Shown: positions 43,240 through 52,002 of the stretch, piece after piece
Layout of the letters: each line of letters starts with the position of its first letter
Position numbering within the stretch: the first letter of the stretch is position 1
NCBI GenBank assembly: GCA_937876195.1
Contig: CALEIK010000026.1
Location: 62,001 to 126,000 of the forward strand
Direction of reading: 5' to 3'
DNA from: an uncultured Flavobacteriales bacterium
Lineage (GTDB): Bacteria; Bacteroidota; Bacteroidia; Flavobacteriales_D; Crocinitomicaceae
DNA: 64,000 bases
Translations under genes and position numbers: made by a program
The notes under the pieces: generated by a model
Databases searched by the model: none
The model's input: the letters and a program-made list of their open reading frames with translations, nothing else
What the model was told of the DNA's origin: nothing

Positions 43240-44283
43240 CTATTTAATACGTACAATATCATTTTCCAGAATTCCTCGAGCGCCTTCTACGATGATTTGT
43301 TGTCCTTCTTTTATGCTTCCGCCTTCAACTAATGTTTTACCATTGTATTGCTCAATGATGTTCACAATTACTTTAGTAGCCATCAATCCTTTCTTGGTTT
43401 CTTTGATAATGTACACGAAGTCATTGTTGTCCTGATCTTTAGAAATACTTAGCGTCGGTACTACAATTCCATTTGCCACTTCATAGTCCGTGATGCTCAC
43501 TTCTGTTAGCATATTTGGAAGAAGCAACTTATTGTTTTTTAATTCTGACATGATGCGAAACGTTCGATTGGTCGGTTCGATGTAGTTCCCTACGTTGGTA
43601 ATTTTCAATTGAAGCACTGTATCCGAATAGTTTGGAAGTCGAACAGTAATAGGCGTTCCTACATTTACATTCGGCAAGTGTCTTTCGGAGAGGGTGGCAA
43701 CAATGTCCACGCTTGAATTATTCACCAGTCGTGCTATGGGTGATTGTGGACCTGTCATTTGTCCCGTTTTTGCGTATACCGCATCAATTATTCCCGAAAA
43801 TGGAGCTTTGATATTTGCCTTTCCGCGTTGTGTGTTCAGTGAACTCATACTAGCTTTTAACGATTCCACTTGATTCTTCGCTGTTTTAAGGTCGAATTCT
43901 GAACCCACGCCGCGATCGTTGAGTTGCTGTTGTTTTTCTAAAATATACTCGGCATACGTCAACTGAGTTTTTAATTCCTCATAGTTGGAAGCAAGAATTG
44001 CAGCGTCGATAACGGCGATTACTTGTCCCGCTCTCACAGCCTGTCCTTCTTTGATATTAACGGAAGTGATCAATCCACTCATTTCAGCCCCCAAAAGCAC
44101 ATCTTTTTCAGTTTCTACCGTTCCCTGAATTCTAATTTCGTGTTTAAAATATTTATTTTTAACCGTATCAATTTTCACAAGTGGAAGTTTGATTTTTACC
44201 GGTGCAGCGGTTTCACTTTCTCCACAAGAGCTTACTATAAGGGCAGAGACGAGGACTAGGATTCCGAAAAATTTGATTTTCAT
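43240..44283 (-). CDS. Efflux periplasmic adaptor lipoprotein (membrane fusion protein)
   Basis: 347 residues. The lipobox VSSC anchors Cys20 to the membrane. The lipoyl half-domains (GQVIAVIDAAILASNY and IKAPFSGIIDAVYAKTGQM) flank an alpha-hairpin (QLTYAEYILEKQQQLNDRG), followed by the beta-barrel and membrane-proximal domains. It bridges the RND pump and TolC. It is 4 bp after the tolC-like gene and 15 bp before the pump gene. Confidence 0.94.
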   Translation of the reverse strand: MKIKFFGILVLVSALIVSSCGESETAAPVKIKLPLVKIDTVKNKYFKHEIRIQGTVETEKDVLLGAEMSGLITSVNIKEGQAVRAGQVIAVIDAAILASNYEELKTQLTYAEYILEKQQQLNDRGVGSEFDLKTAKNQVESLKASMSSLNTQRGKANIKAPFSGIIDAVYAKTGQMTGPQSPIARLVNNSSVDIVATLSERHLPNVNVGTPITVRLPNYSDTVLQLKITNVGNYIEPTNRTFRIMSELKNNKLLLPNMLTEVSITDYEVANGIVVPTLSISKDQDNNDFVYIIKETKKGLMATKVIVNIIEQYNGKTLVEGGSIKEGQQIIVEGARGILENDIVRIK

Positions 44284-44287
44284 GTTA

Positions 44288-45628
44288 TTAATTATTAGGT
44301 AAAATTTTATTGTATAGTTTATCGAGTGCTAATTTGGCTTGAAAAAGTTCAACCATGGACGCAATGTATTGAGATTGAGCCACCATTAACTGGTTGTGTT
44401 TTTGTGTAACGACAATGCTGTTGCCTTTTCCAACTTCTTCTTTTATGATTTCATTCGTATAGATGGTCGAGGCCAATTGCACATTTTGTTTTTGCAACTC
44501 CAATTTGTTCGTAGCACCTCTCAAGTTGTTTCGGCACTGAATTTCTTGAAATTCTAGGTTTTGCTCCATTAACTTCAGGTTATTCTGATCACTCAACATT
44601 TTTATTCTAGCTTGACTTGTTTTAGCATGTCTGGTTAAACCAGAAAAAATTGGAATGTTCAATTGTAGTCCCCACAAGGTTTGAGGAAACCACTTTTCAT
44701 CGGCAAAAAAGTTAAATTCATTTCTATATGCATTATAAGTATGCTGAAAGAAGGCATTGAGTGATGGTAAATTCGCAAATTGGTTGTTTTTTATATTGTA
44801 TTCAGAGAGTTTTACCTGCTGTTCCAACAAAATGTAATTCAAATTGTTGTAAATGCTTTCTCCTGAACTGAGCGTGTTTTTCTGAAGCAATTCATCAGGA
44901 GTGTTTGAAATCTCAAGAGGATTCTTCATTGGATAACCCATTGCTAGTTTCAACATGCAAATGGAGTTCTCATAATTAATCTGAGCTGCCAATTGCGAAC
45001 TTTTTGCCGAAAGTAGCGAGTATGAAAGCTGATCCATGTCTTCTTGTAAGATAAGACTCAATTCCAAATAGTGTTGCTGTTTATCGATTAGCTGCTGAGT
45101 GATAATAACCAATGAGTCGACAAATTCTTTGTTGCTTTTAGCAACGGACGCTAATTCATAGGCTTGTACAACGTTAAACACTACGTCTTCCTTGGAAGCA
45201 GTGGCAACTGTTCTTTGAAATTCTGCAAAGAAATTAGCCGCTTGCAAACCAATGATGTAGGATCCATTGAAGACCAATTGTCGCACTTGTAGCGTTCCGT
45301 CAGCGGAGTAATCAGTTCCAGCTCTAAATGATACAGTTTCACCACTTGAAGCATTGGGATCCAAAAATGAGGCATCCATCACCTGAACAGGCAGGTTAAT
45401 GAAATTGGTAAAGGAACCTGTCAGGTCTACTTGTGGAAGTCCCATACCTCGTACTTCAACAACTTGTTGGCGTGCAATTGCAATGTCGTTGTCTGCATTT
45501 GATACCGTAAGATGATTTTCGAGTGCATAAGCTTTCGCTTCTTCAATCGTGAAAACTGAAGTGTTTTGTGAAAGTCCAACCAATGAACTAAATAGAAATA
45601 GCGCTCCGGCAATTGGTTTAATTCTCAT
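44288..45628 (-). CDS. TolC-family outer-membrane efflux channel
   Basis: 446 residues. A signal peptide (MRIKPIAGALFLFSSLVG) precedes two OEP repeats with long helical hairpins (SKEDVVFNVVQAYELASVAK and LEFQEIQCRNNLRGATNKL) and beta-barrel strands (GLPQVDLTGSFTNF, LWGLQLNIPIFSGLTR). It forms the outer-membrane duct for the pump. It overlaps the tetR gene by 11 bp. Confidence 0.93.
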   Translation of the reverse strand: MRIKPIAGALFLFSSLVGLSQNTSVFTIEEAKAYALENHLTVSNADNDIAIARQQVVEVRGMGLPQVDLTGSFTNFINLPVQVMDASFLDPNASSGETVSFRAGTDYSADGTLQVRQLVFNGSYIIGLQAANFFAEFQRTVATASKEDVVFNVVQAYELASVAKSNKEFVDSLVIITQQLIDKQQHYLELSLILQEDMDQLSYSLLSAKSSQLAAQINYENSICMLKLAMGYPMKNPLEISNTPDELLQKNTLSSGESIYNNLNYILLEQQVKLSEYNIKNNQFANLPSLNAFFQHTYNAYRNEFNFFADEKWFPQTLWGLQLNIPIFSGLTRHAKTSQARIKMLSDQNNLKLMEQNLEFQEIQCRNNLRGATNKLELQKQNVQLASTIYTNEIIKEEVGKGNSIVVTQKHNQLMVAQSQYIASMVELFQAKLALDKLYNKILPNN

Positions 45629-46235
45629 TGTCTTGATTTAATCGTTTTTTTAAATAGGCTTTGCCTTTATCATTTGCCATTCCGTTGATGTACAATTGAA
45701 TCATTTCAGAAAATACATCTTGAAATTTGTAAGTGGGCCATGGAAAAATGGAGCCATTCATTATATTGTCGGTTGTTGAAACATATAAGTTAGCTATGAT
45801 GTCGGGATTCAAATCTTCTCGGTAAATACCTTCGTTGATGCCACGTTGAATGTTTTGATAAATTATTGTTCGTACAAATTTCCATTTGTGTTCCTCAATT
45901 TTTGCCCAGGCATCCGGATGGTATTTTTGTAAGTCAAAGAATACCGTTGGGTTGACGTTGCGCAACTGTTCTATCACCAATTGACTAATGTTGATAAGAT
46001 CATCGATGGCATTTTCTGAGATCTGTTGACAGTTTAGACAAAGCGCAGAATCCATTTGAACTTTCGTAGAAATGATTTCATTTACCAGTTCTTGTTTATC
46101 CTTGAAGTACTTGTAAATTGTTTTTTTTGATGTTCCAAGTTCTCGGGCTAGGTCATCCATTGTAACGCTTTTCACGCCAAACTTCATGTAAACAAACGAC
46201 GCACGTTCTAATATTTCGAGCTTTTTTTCATCCAT
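45618..46235 (-). CDS. TetR/AcrR-family transcriptional regulator
   Basis: 205 residues from the ATG at 46235 (MDEKKLEILERASFVYM). The helix-turn-helix is TMDDLARELGTSKKTIYKYF, and the rest is a helical ligand-binding domain ending in a basic tail (GKAYLKKRLNQ). It is first in the operon tetR-tolC-adaptor-RND, so it most likely represses its own efflux operon through the repeats just upstream. The frame is open 12 codons further upstream, but that part has no helical match. Confidence 0.92.
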   Translation of the reverse strand: MDEKKLEILERASFVYMKFGVKSVTMDDLARELGTSKKTIYKYFKDKQELVNEIISTKVQMDSALCLNCQQISENAIDDLINISQLVIEQLRNVNPTVFFDLQKYHPDAWAKIEEHKWKFVRTIIYQNIQRGINEGIYREDLNPDIIANLYVSTTDNIMNGSIFPWPTYKFQDVFSEMIQLYINGMANDKGKAYLKKRLNQDNEN

Positions 46236-46239
46236 GGGG

Positions 46240-46247
46240 CAAATGTA
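46240..46247 (-). promoter_or_regulatory. -7 element of the efflux operon, adjacent to the start codon
   Basis: TACATTTG on the minus strand matches TAnnTTTG and ends 4 bp before the tetR ATG, predicting a leaderless transcript. The operator-like repeats lie directly upstream. Confidence 0.45.
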
Positions 46248-46259
46248 TGCAAAAAATAC

Positions 46260-46310
46260 TTTTGGAAACAAAAAAAAGATTAAAAGTTTCCAAAGTGTCC
46301 GTTTTGGACT
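46260..46310. promoter_or_regulatory. Operator-like repeats upstream of the TetR gene
   Basis: TTTGGAAAC (46261-46269) and GTTTCCAAA (46286-46294) are a perfect 9-bp inverted repeat. A third related half, TTTTGGAC (46302-46309), follows and pairs with GTCC (46297-46300). They cover the expected -33 region of the efflux operon and fit a TetR repressor site. Confidence 0.55.
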
Positions 46311-46366
46311 TCTTCTTCCCTAGGAGCTTTGCTTCAAATTGAATATCTTCGTTAAAAATTGAGTGA

Positions 46367-46837
46367 ATGATTGAAATTTATACTGATGGTTCTGCGAAGG
46401 GAAATCCTGGCCCTGGCGGGTACGGTGTTGTGATGAGGTTTAACGGCAAGGAGAAGGAGCTTTCCCAAGGTTATCGTCTTACGACAAATAATCGCATGGA
46501 ACTTTTAGCGATTATTGTTGCGCTGGAGTCGTTAAAGACCAACAAACATGCAGTTTCAATTTATTCAGATTCCAAGTACGTCATTGATTCAATTGATAAG
46601 GGTTGGGTATTTACCTGGGAAAAAAGGAACTTTAAGGGAAAGAAGAACAATGATTTATGGAAGCGATATTTGCAGTTGCATCCAAAATTCAATATTAAGT
46701 ACCATTGGGTGAAAGGTCACAATGGACATCCTGAAAATGAACGGTGTGATGCTCTCGCGGTTCAGGCTGCGGAAAGTACTAATCAGGAAATTGATGCTTA
46801 TTTTGAAAATGAGGTTTACCAGAAGGAAGCCAAATGA
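46367..46837 (+). CDS. rnhA: Ribonuclease HI
   Basis: 156 residues. It cuts the RNA strand of RNA-DNA hybrids, removing primers and R-loops. The catalytic DEDD set is present: IYTDGSAKGNPGPGG (Asp), MELLAIIVALE (Glu), YSDSKYVID (Asp) and PENERCDALA (Asp); HPKFNIKYHWVKGHNGH holds the conserved His. The C-terminal extension is short. Its stop lies one base from the end of the convergent gene. Confidence 0.97.
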   Translation: MIEIYTDGSAKGNPGPGGYGVVMRFNGKEKELSQGYRLTTNNRMELLAIIVALESLKTNKHAVSIYSDSKYVIDSIDKGWVFTWEKRNFKGKKNNDLWKRYLQLHPKFNIKYHWVKGHNGHPENERCDALAVQAAESTNQEIDAYFENEVYQKEAK

Positions 46838-46838
46838 A

Positions 46839-47528
46839 TTAATTGCCTGTCGCTTCTATTTTCAGCATGCATGCTTTCAGAAATGTGTAAATAATGGGGT
46901 GAGGAATTTCTCGTGTCGATGAAATCTGTGGACAAAAACCACAGCTCACAAAATAGTTTCTGTTTTTTAGACTGATAATTTCGGGATCTTCGAATTGATT
47001 GTAAGCTTCGATATCAATGAATTCATTTTCAAGAAGTTCGATTAATTGAGGGTAGAGGCTATATCGCGTTGCAGTTAGCTCAACGTTTGAATAGTTTTCG
47101 TACAGCTTTTTGAATGATTCTGAGTGGGGGGCAATAAAGAGTTTTTCAAATTGTTCGCCATCGACCAAATTATCAGAAATCAGTTTTTCATTTTGCCCAT
47201 TGAGTTGATACATTGTAATTAATACATCGAGCAAAACACGATATCCATCTCCTGTAATTAACGTTGGAACATTTTTTTGAATTATTTTCTTAATGATCCC
47301 ATGTAAGAAAAATTGATTTTGAATGGGACCTGGTGCAATCCAAAAACCATCATATTGCTGAAATTGCTGGGGACGAAATGATACTACTTCGCTTAGTTTA
47401 ATCCAATAATAATTGACATCAACATCTAAAAATTGAGCAGAGTGATCAATGGCCAAATTTGTTGCGTGGTGGGAGTTATATGTGAAATTGTAATCACCAA
47501 TAATGGCTATTTTTAAACTCTGACTCAT
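46839..47528 (-). CDS. CTP-synthase C-terminal-like class I amidotransferase fold, catalytic Cys missing
   Basis: 229 residues. The fold follows the glutaminase domain of CTP synthase: IAIIGDYNFTYNSHHATNLA at the start, YDGFWIAPGPIQNQ for the beta strand before the oxyanion loop, and YFVSCGFCPQISSTREIPH near the C-terminal His region. The nucleophile elbow, G-x-C-x-G in active enzymes, reads ITGDGYRVLLD, so the Cys is an Asp. A non-catalytic or novel function is likely. The upstream lipoprotein gene is 35 bp away on the same strand. Confidence 0.65.
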   Translation of the reverse strand: MSQSLKIAIIGDYNFTYNSHHATNLAIDHSAQFLDVDVNYYWIKLSEVVSFRPQQFQQYDGFWIAPGPIQNQFFLHGIIKKIIQKNVPTLITGDGYRVLLDVLITMYQLNGQNEKLISDNLVDGEQFEKLFIAPHSESFKKLYENYSNVELTATRYSLYPQLIELLENEFIDIEAYNQFEDPEIISLKNRNYFVSCGFCPQISSTREIPHPIIYTFLKACMLKIEATGN

Positions 47529-47563
47529 GAAACGTTTACGGTTTTAGGCCGTTGTTTTAGTGA

Positions 47564-48202
47564 CTATCTTCTGAACCATCCTTTATAAACGGCATTTTGA
47601 ATCAAAATGGAATCCGTTTGTGGGTCTCCTAAATCATCAAGATAGTCGTAATAAACATAACAGTCAAAATTACAAGTAAACTTTGAATAGTCCCCAGATT
47701 CATCTGATTCTTGGATGATACTAGCTGGTTCGAATATAACATCTTGTGGGAATACACTGCCTTCTCTTGAGGTGAAAATGATACCATTACTGGTTCGGTA
47801 AATTACCTCAAATCCATTCGCTGCATCATCTGAATAATCAGGTTCAGTGTTTGTTTGGAAGAATGAATTAAACAGAGAGAGCTCGGGACTGTTTGTTCCA
47901 GAACCATCGCTCCAGACAATACTACCCAAACGAACCCTTACGAATGCCGGTGTCTCGCTTGACATCATTGCGAATGAATATTTAGCTGTGTTCACACCAA
48001 ATTCCGACTGAAAAGATATTTCAGAAACACCATCGTAGCCACCCACAAATCGTGTATATTCAATAAATTGACCACCGATATTCCCTTCAAAACTGCATGC
48101 TAAATCAACTTCTGGTGTTGGTGGGGGAATTACTTCATGATCAATACATGATCCCAACGAAAGTCCTATTAATCCGATTAGCAATATACCTTTAATTTTC
48201 AT
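47564..48202 (-). CDS. Lipoprotein of unknown function
   Basis: 212 residues. A lipoprotein signal peptide ends at LGSC (Cys19). The mature part is beta-rich (EGNIGGQFIEYTRFV, GFEVIYRTSNGIIF, DFCNFDCYVYYDYL-type strands) without recognised repeats. It may be a surface or periplasmic immunoglobulin-like protein. A single ATACGTAAA half-site lies upstream at about 48340. I do not recognise the family. Confidence 0.7.
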   Translation of the reverse strand: MKIKGILLIGLIGLSLGSCIDHEVIPPPTPEVDLACSFEGNIGGQFIEYTRFVGGYDGVSEISFQSEFGVNTAKYSFAMMSSETPAFVRVRLGSIVWSDGSGTNSPELSLFNSFFQTNTEPDYSDDAANGFEVIYRTSNGIIFTSREGSVFPQDVIFEPASIIQESDESGDYSKFTCNFDCYVYYDYLDDLGDPQTDSILIQNAVYKGWFRR

Positions 48203-48381
48203 CTGTAATTTATAATTAGTTTGTTAGCTGAGGCATGAGTGGACGAATTATTTCCCCCATTTTTCATACATCTATGTAGTTCATATTAGTTCAAAGTGTG
48301 ACACTGATTTTGTAAGAAACAAAATAAGGCACAACTAATATACGTAAAAAAGAATAAATTGGTTGCTAATTTCGGAATTAA

Positions 48382-48702
48382 TTAAGCGCGAATTTGACGA
48401 ATTCCTGAAAAATGGGTAAGCTCGTGGACGTTAATTAGGGCATTCATCCCTTCGGGAATAGTCGCTGTGTAGAGCATCTCACCGTCATACATCGCCTCAG
48501 ATGTGAGGTGATTTTCGAATACAAATGCTTGATTCATTTTACACAGTTGATTGATGATTTGATTCAATTGTGTATGCGTAATAATTGTTTCTGAATCAAA
48601 GGACATTAAACCTTGTTTAAGCGTTCCTTTAAGCACAACCTCATGATCGTTCGATTCAAAGATTATTTGACTGATTTCCATATTGTTTTTGGTGCTCTTC
48701 AT
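48382..48702 (-). CDS. Small unknown protein controlled by a TACGTA palindrome
   Basis: 106 residues from the ATG at 48702 (MKSTKNNMEISQIIFES); a longer frame from 48741 passes through the palindrome and is unlikely. It has no signal peptide; the predicted fold is mainly beta (HEVVLKGTLKQGLMSFDSET, EMLYTATIPEGMN) and it ends THFSGIRQIRA. It is not recognised. It is divergent from pepP, with a perfect inverted repeat 40 bp upstream of its ATG. Confidence 0.6.
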   Translation of the reverse strand: MKSTKNNMEISQIIFESNDHEVVLKGTLKQGLMSFDSETIITHTQLNQIINQLCKMNQAFVFENHLTSEAMYDGEMLYTATIPEGMNALINVHELTHFSGIRQIRA

Positions 48703-48741
48703 GACATTTCGTTTATGTGATAGTACAAATATGCGACACAA

Positions 48742-48762
48742 GTACGTAAACTATTTACGTAC
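48742..48762. promoter_or_regulatory. Inverted repeat with TACGTA core, candidate operator
   Basis: GTACGTAAA (48742-48750) and TTTACGTAC (48754-48762) are perfect 9-bp arms around CTA. It lies between two divergent genes, 40 bp from one ATG and 70 bp from the other. The same ACGTA core recurs in the cluster at 61983-62046. Confidence 0.55.
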
Positions 48763-48780
48763 ATAAATTATGCGAATGGC

Positions 48781-48811
48781 ATTGCCAAGCTTTTGAAAAA
48801 TTGTACTTTCA
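48781..48811 (+). promoter_or_regulatory. Probable promoter of pepP
   Basis: ATTG (48781-48784), a 19-bp spacer and TACTTTCA (48804-48811) resemble the -33/-7 elements with correct spacing. The ATG is 20 bp downstream. Confidence 0.45.
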
Positions 48812-48831
48812 TTTTTTGAAAATCGAACGTA

Positions 48832-50124
48832 ATGAAATACAACAGAATAAATCAACAACTTTTTATAGACAATCGAAAGCATTTTGTGGGGAGCATGGAA
48901 GCTTCAGCACTGGCTGTTTTTAATTCCAACGATGTTTATCCTATCAGTGCTGACAGTACAATGCCTTTCCAGCAGCACCGAGATATCTTTTATTTATCTG
49001 GCGTTGATCAAGAAGAGAGCATTTTGGTGATTTCTCCTTTTTCAAAAAATGAAGCACACAGAGAGGTTCTGTTTTTGAAGGAAACAAATGAGCACATTGC
49101 CGTTTGGGAAGGTGAAAAGTTGGACAAGAAAAATGCTCTTGAAGTGTCGGGAATAAAAACGGTTTATTGGCTGAGTCAATTTGATACAGTGTTCAAGCAG
49201 ATGATGTGTGAGGTGGACAAAGTATACCTAAACACCAATGAACACTTAAGAGCAGATACTTCGGTTGAGACTAGAGAAGATCGGTTCATAAAAAAAATAA
49301 AGGAACAGTATCCTTCTCATCAATGGAGACGAAGTGCTCCCATTTTGCATGAAATAAGATCGGTGAAGCATGAGATTGAAATTCAACTCATGAAAAAGGC
49401 ATGTTCCATTACCAAGTTAGGTGTAGAGCGCTTGTTGAAATTTATTCAACCGGGTGTGTGGGAATACGAAATCGAGGCAGAGTTAATCCATGAATTTATT
49501 CGTAATTCATCCAAAGGATTTGCTTATACTCCCATTGTCGCTTCTGGTGCAAACGCATGCGTGCTACATTACATTCAAAACAATGCGCAATGTTTGGATG
49601 GTGAGGTGATTCTTCTGGATGTTGGTGCAGAATATGCCAATTACGCGTCCGATTTAACCCGTTGTATTCCTGTAAATGGGCGTTTTACTGCTCGACAAAA
49701 AGAGGTGTACAATTCCGTGCTGAATGTAAAGAAACAAGCAGAGAAATTACTTGTTCCTGGAACAATGATGGTTGATTATCACAAGGAAGTGGGAAAACTG
49801 ATGGAAGCTGAATTGGTGAAACTTAAGTTGATTGATCAAACGGATATTAAAAACCAAAATCCTGATTGGCCGGCATACAAGAAGTATTTTATGCACGGGA
49901 CATCGCATTTTATCGGTCTGGATACCCACGATGTTGGTTTGTGGAACGAACCCATCCAAGCTGGAATGGCATTCACATGTGAGCCAGGAATCTATATCCC
50001 TGAAGAGAAGCTAGGGATTCGTTTGGAAGATGATTTGGTGGTTCAGACTTCGGGAAGCCCCCTCAACTTGATGGGAGATATTCCAATTGAAGCAGATGAA
50101 ATTGAAGCGTTAATGAATGCATAA
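48832..50124 (+). CDS. pepP: Xaa-Pro aminopeptidase (aminopeptidase P family)
   Basis: 430 residues. It removes N-terminal residues preceding proline. The M24 metal ligands are Asp in LLDVGAEYANYASDLTR (two Asp), His in HGTSHFIGLDTHD, Glu in FTCEPGIY and Glu in IRLEDDLVV, all present. The N-terminal ~160 residues are the aminopeptidase P regulatory domain (YLSGVDQEESI). It overlaps the next gene by 8 bp. Confidence 0.95.
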   Translation: MKYNRINQQLFIDNRKHFVGSMEASALAVFNSNDVYPISADSTMPFQQHRDIFYLSGVDQEESILVISPFSKNEAHREVLFLKETNEHIAVWEGEKLDKKNALEVSGIKTVYWLSQFDTVFKQMMCEVDKVYLNTNEHLRADTSVETREDRFIKKIKEQYPSHQWRRSAPILHEIRSVKHEIEIQLMKKACSITKLGVERLLKFIQPGVWEYEIEAELIHEFIRNSSKGFAYTPIVASGANACVLHYIQNNAQCLDGEVILLDVGAEYANYASDLTRCIPVNGRFTARQKEVYNSVLNVKKQAEKLLVPGTMMVDYHKEVGKLMEAELVKLKLIDQTDIKNQNPDWPAYKKYFMHGTSHFIGLDTHDVGLWNEPIQAGMAFTCEPGIYIPEEKLGIRLEDDLVVQTSGSPLNLMGDIPIEADEIEALMNA

Positions 50125-50875
50125 GTTGCTCAATTATACGATACAGGGAGAGGGATTTCCAGTCGTTTTTATTCACGGATTTTTAGAGGATTTAACCATG
50201 TGGCGGCATATGGCACCCATCACTGGTTTTCAATCAATTTGTATTGACCTTCCTGGACATGGATTGTCAGAAGCATCAGAAGATTTAGCCATACCGTCAA
50301 TGGCCACACAAGTTGCTTTGCTACTCGATGCGTTGAACATTGACAAATTTCATGTGGTCGGTCACTCAATGGGAGGGTATGTCGGCTTGGAGTTGCTTAG
50401 CTCTGATGACAGAACCCAAAAATTGGTGTTGATGAACTCTAACTTTTGGTCAGATGATGAGGAAAAGAAAAACAACAGAAGAAGAGTTGCGCAGATTGTT
50501 CTGAAAAACAAAAACGTATTTCTTTACGAAGCGATTCCAAACTTGTTTTTTCGACCGGAAGCATTTGATTCGGAAATAAAGGAATTAATTGAAGGAGCCA
50601 AGAAAATGGAAGCTTCAACGATTGCTGGATGTTCAATTACAATGAGTCATCGCAGCGATTTTTCAGCACTCGTTTCCCGACATCAAGAGGATATTTTTAT
50701 TATTCAAGGTGCACATGATACGATTGTCGACCCTATTAAAATGAAAAAAGCCGCCGAAGGGTTTCGACAGCTTACTATTAAAATTGTAAACGGCGGTCAT
50801 ATGTCTCACCTGGAGGATCTTACGACAACCAAAAATTTGATAAAGGATTTTATAGCAAAAAACGGAAGTGATTAG
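50117..50875 (+). CDS. Alpha/beta hydrolase
   Basis: 252 residues. The nucleophile elbow is VGHSMGGYV (Ser), the acid is in IIQGAHDTIVDP and the His in VNGGHMSHLED, so the catalytic triad is intact. VFIHGFLEDLTMWRHM and CIDLPGHGLSE are typical of hydrolases that act on small esters or C-C bonds. The substrate is unknown. It is translationally coupled to pepP. Confidence 0.9.
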   Translation: MHKLLNYTIQGEGFPVVFIHGFLEDLTMWRHMAPITGFQSICIDLPGHGLSEASEDLAIPSMATQVALLLDALNIDKFHVVGHSMGGYVGLELLSSDDRTQKLVLMNSNFWSDDEEKKNNRRRVAQIVLKNKNVFLYEAIPNLFFRPEAFDSEIKELIEGAKKMEASTIAGCSITMSHRSDFSALVSRHQEDIFIIQGAHDTIVDPIKMKKAAEGFRQLTIKIVNGGHMSHLEDLTTTKNLIKDFIAKNGSD

Positions 50876-51222
50876 TTTCCGTTATCATTAAAAATCCAAA
50901 TGAAGTGTGGCGATGTGTGTAAACGTTTTTCCATAATTTGCAGTTTTAGAATTGTTTAATTTCATTTACTAAGATACGGTGATTAACGTGGGAGTTTTTT
51001 GAAAACATCTAAACTGCAATTTGAATTTATTAAAGTGTTGTTATTTTGATGTTAAGTGAACAGAACCGATCTGATTTGATCAAAGAAAGTACTTGTGAAT
51101 AAATATATTATACATATATTAGAAATGGTATTCGAGAAGGGTTCCATTGACCGCTTAGATATCAAGTGCGCAAGCATTCATAAGTACGGTTAAAAAATAC
51201 AATACGACTAAATTAACTGCAT
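50876..51222. other. 347-bp intergenic region before the LytTR operon
   Basis: No gene is seen. It holds one near-perfect inverted repeat, TTGCAGTTTTAGA (50938-50950) against TCTAAACTGCAA (51008-51019), and then an AT-rich stretch (51095-51125). It may contain the promoter and a regulatory loop of the LytTR/propeller-kinase operon, but no clear -7 box is found. Confidence 0.5.
50938..51019. repeat. Inverted repeat spanning 82 bp
   Basis: Arms TTGCAGTTTTAGA and TCTAAACTGCAA match over 12 positions with one bulged T. It lies 200-285 bp before the LytTR-family gene and could be a regulator binding pair or an RNA stem. Confidence 0.4.
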
Positions 51223-52002
51223 ATGAAATTAAAAGCCATAGTAATCGATGACGAGGAATTTGCTCGTAAAAATCTTACCATGCTCATTGAAGAGTATTGT
51301 CCCGAAATAGAAGTTGTAGGTGAAGCTTCAAAAAAAAGTGAAGCGAAGGAAGTAATCGATGAATTAAAACCCGACGTTGTGTTTTTGGATATACGAATGC
51401 CCTCTGGAGCAGAAGGTTTTGAACTTCTCGATGAAATTGAAAACAAAGATTTTTTAGTTGTTTTTGTCACTGCATTTAAGGACTACGCAGTTCGAGCATT
51501 TAATGCAAGTGCAGTATATTACTTATTGAAACCAATTGACATTGACGAGTTAAAATTAGCGGCACAGAGACTGGTTGAAACCAAGTCAAGGTATTCTGAG
51601 GCTCCGGAAAATTACAATACTTATTTTACCTCACTCAAAGAGCTCTCCAGAAACTTGCTGCACAATGAACAAAGCAATCGGATTGCGATTAGTCATACAA
51701 AAGGGTTAAAGATCATAGAGGATGATACGATTACGCACCTTGAAGCGAGTGGGAATTGCACCACCATTTATTTCAAGGATGGTACACGTTACTTAGACAC
51801 GCGGACGTTGAAAACCTACGAGAACATGCTAAATCCGGCTAAATTCAGTCGCGTGCATAAATCTCACATCATCAATTTGGGTATTTTGAAGGAATACATC
51901 AACGAGGATGGACATTTTGCTGTGCTTCAAGGAGGAATTAAAGTTCCTGTTGCTAGAAATCGAGTGACAGAATTCGTTAAAATGTTAAAGGAGAATAAAT
52001 GA
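51223..52002 (+). CDS. LytTR-family response regulator
   Basis: 259 residues. The receiver domain has phospho-acceptor Asp56 (VVFLDIRMP), acidic pocket residues in VIDDEEF, and Lys104 in YYLLKPID. The C-terminal LytTR DNA-binding domain spans about residues 145-255 (GLKIIEDDTITHLEASGNCT, FSRVHKSHIINLGILKEY). It overlaps the propeller sensor kinase by 4 bp (ATGA) and is its likely partner. Confidence 0.95.
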   Translation: MKLKAIVIDDEEFARKNLTMLIEEYCPEIEVVGEASKKSEAKEVIDELKPDVVFLDIRMPSGAEGFELLDEIENKDFLVVFVTAFKDYAVRAFNASAVYYLLKPIDIDELKLAAQRLVETKSRYSEAPENYNTYFTSLKELSRNLLHNEQSNRIAISHTKGLKIIEDDTITHLEASGNCTTIYFKDGTRYLDTRTLKTYENMLNPAKFSRVHKSHIINLGILKEYINEDGHFAVLQGGIKVPVARNRVTEFVKMLKENK

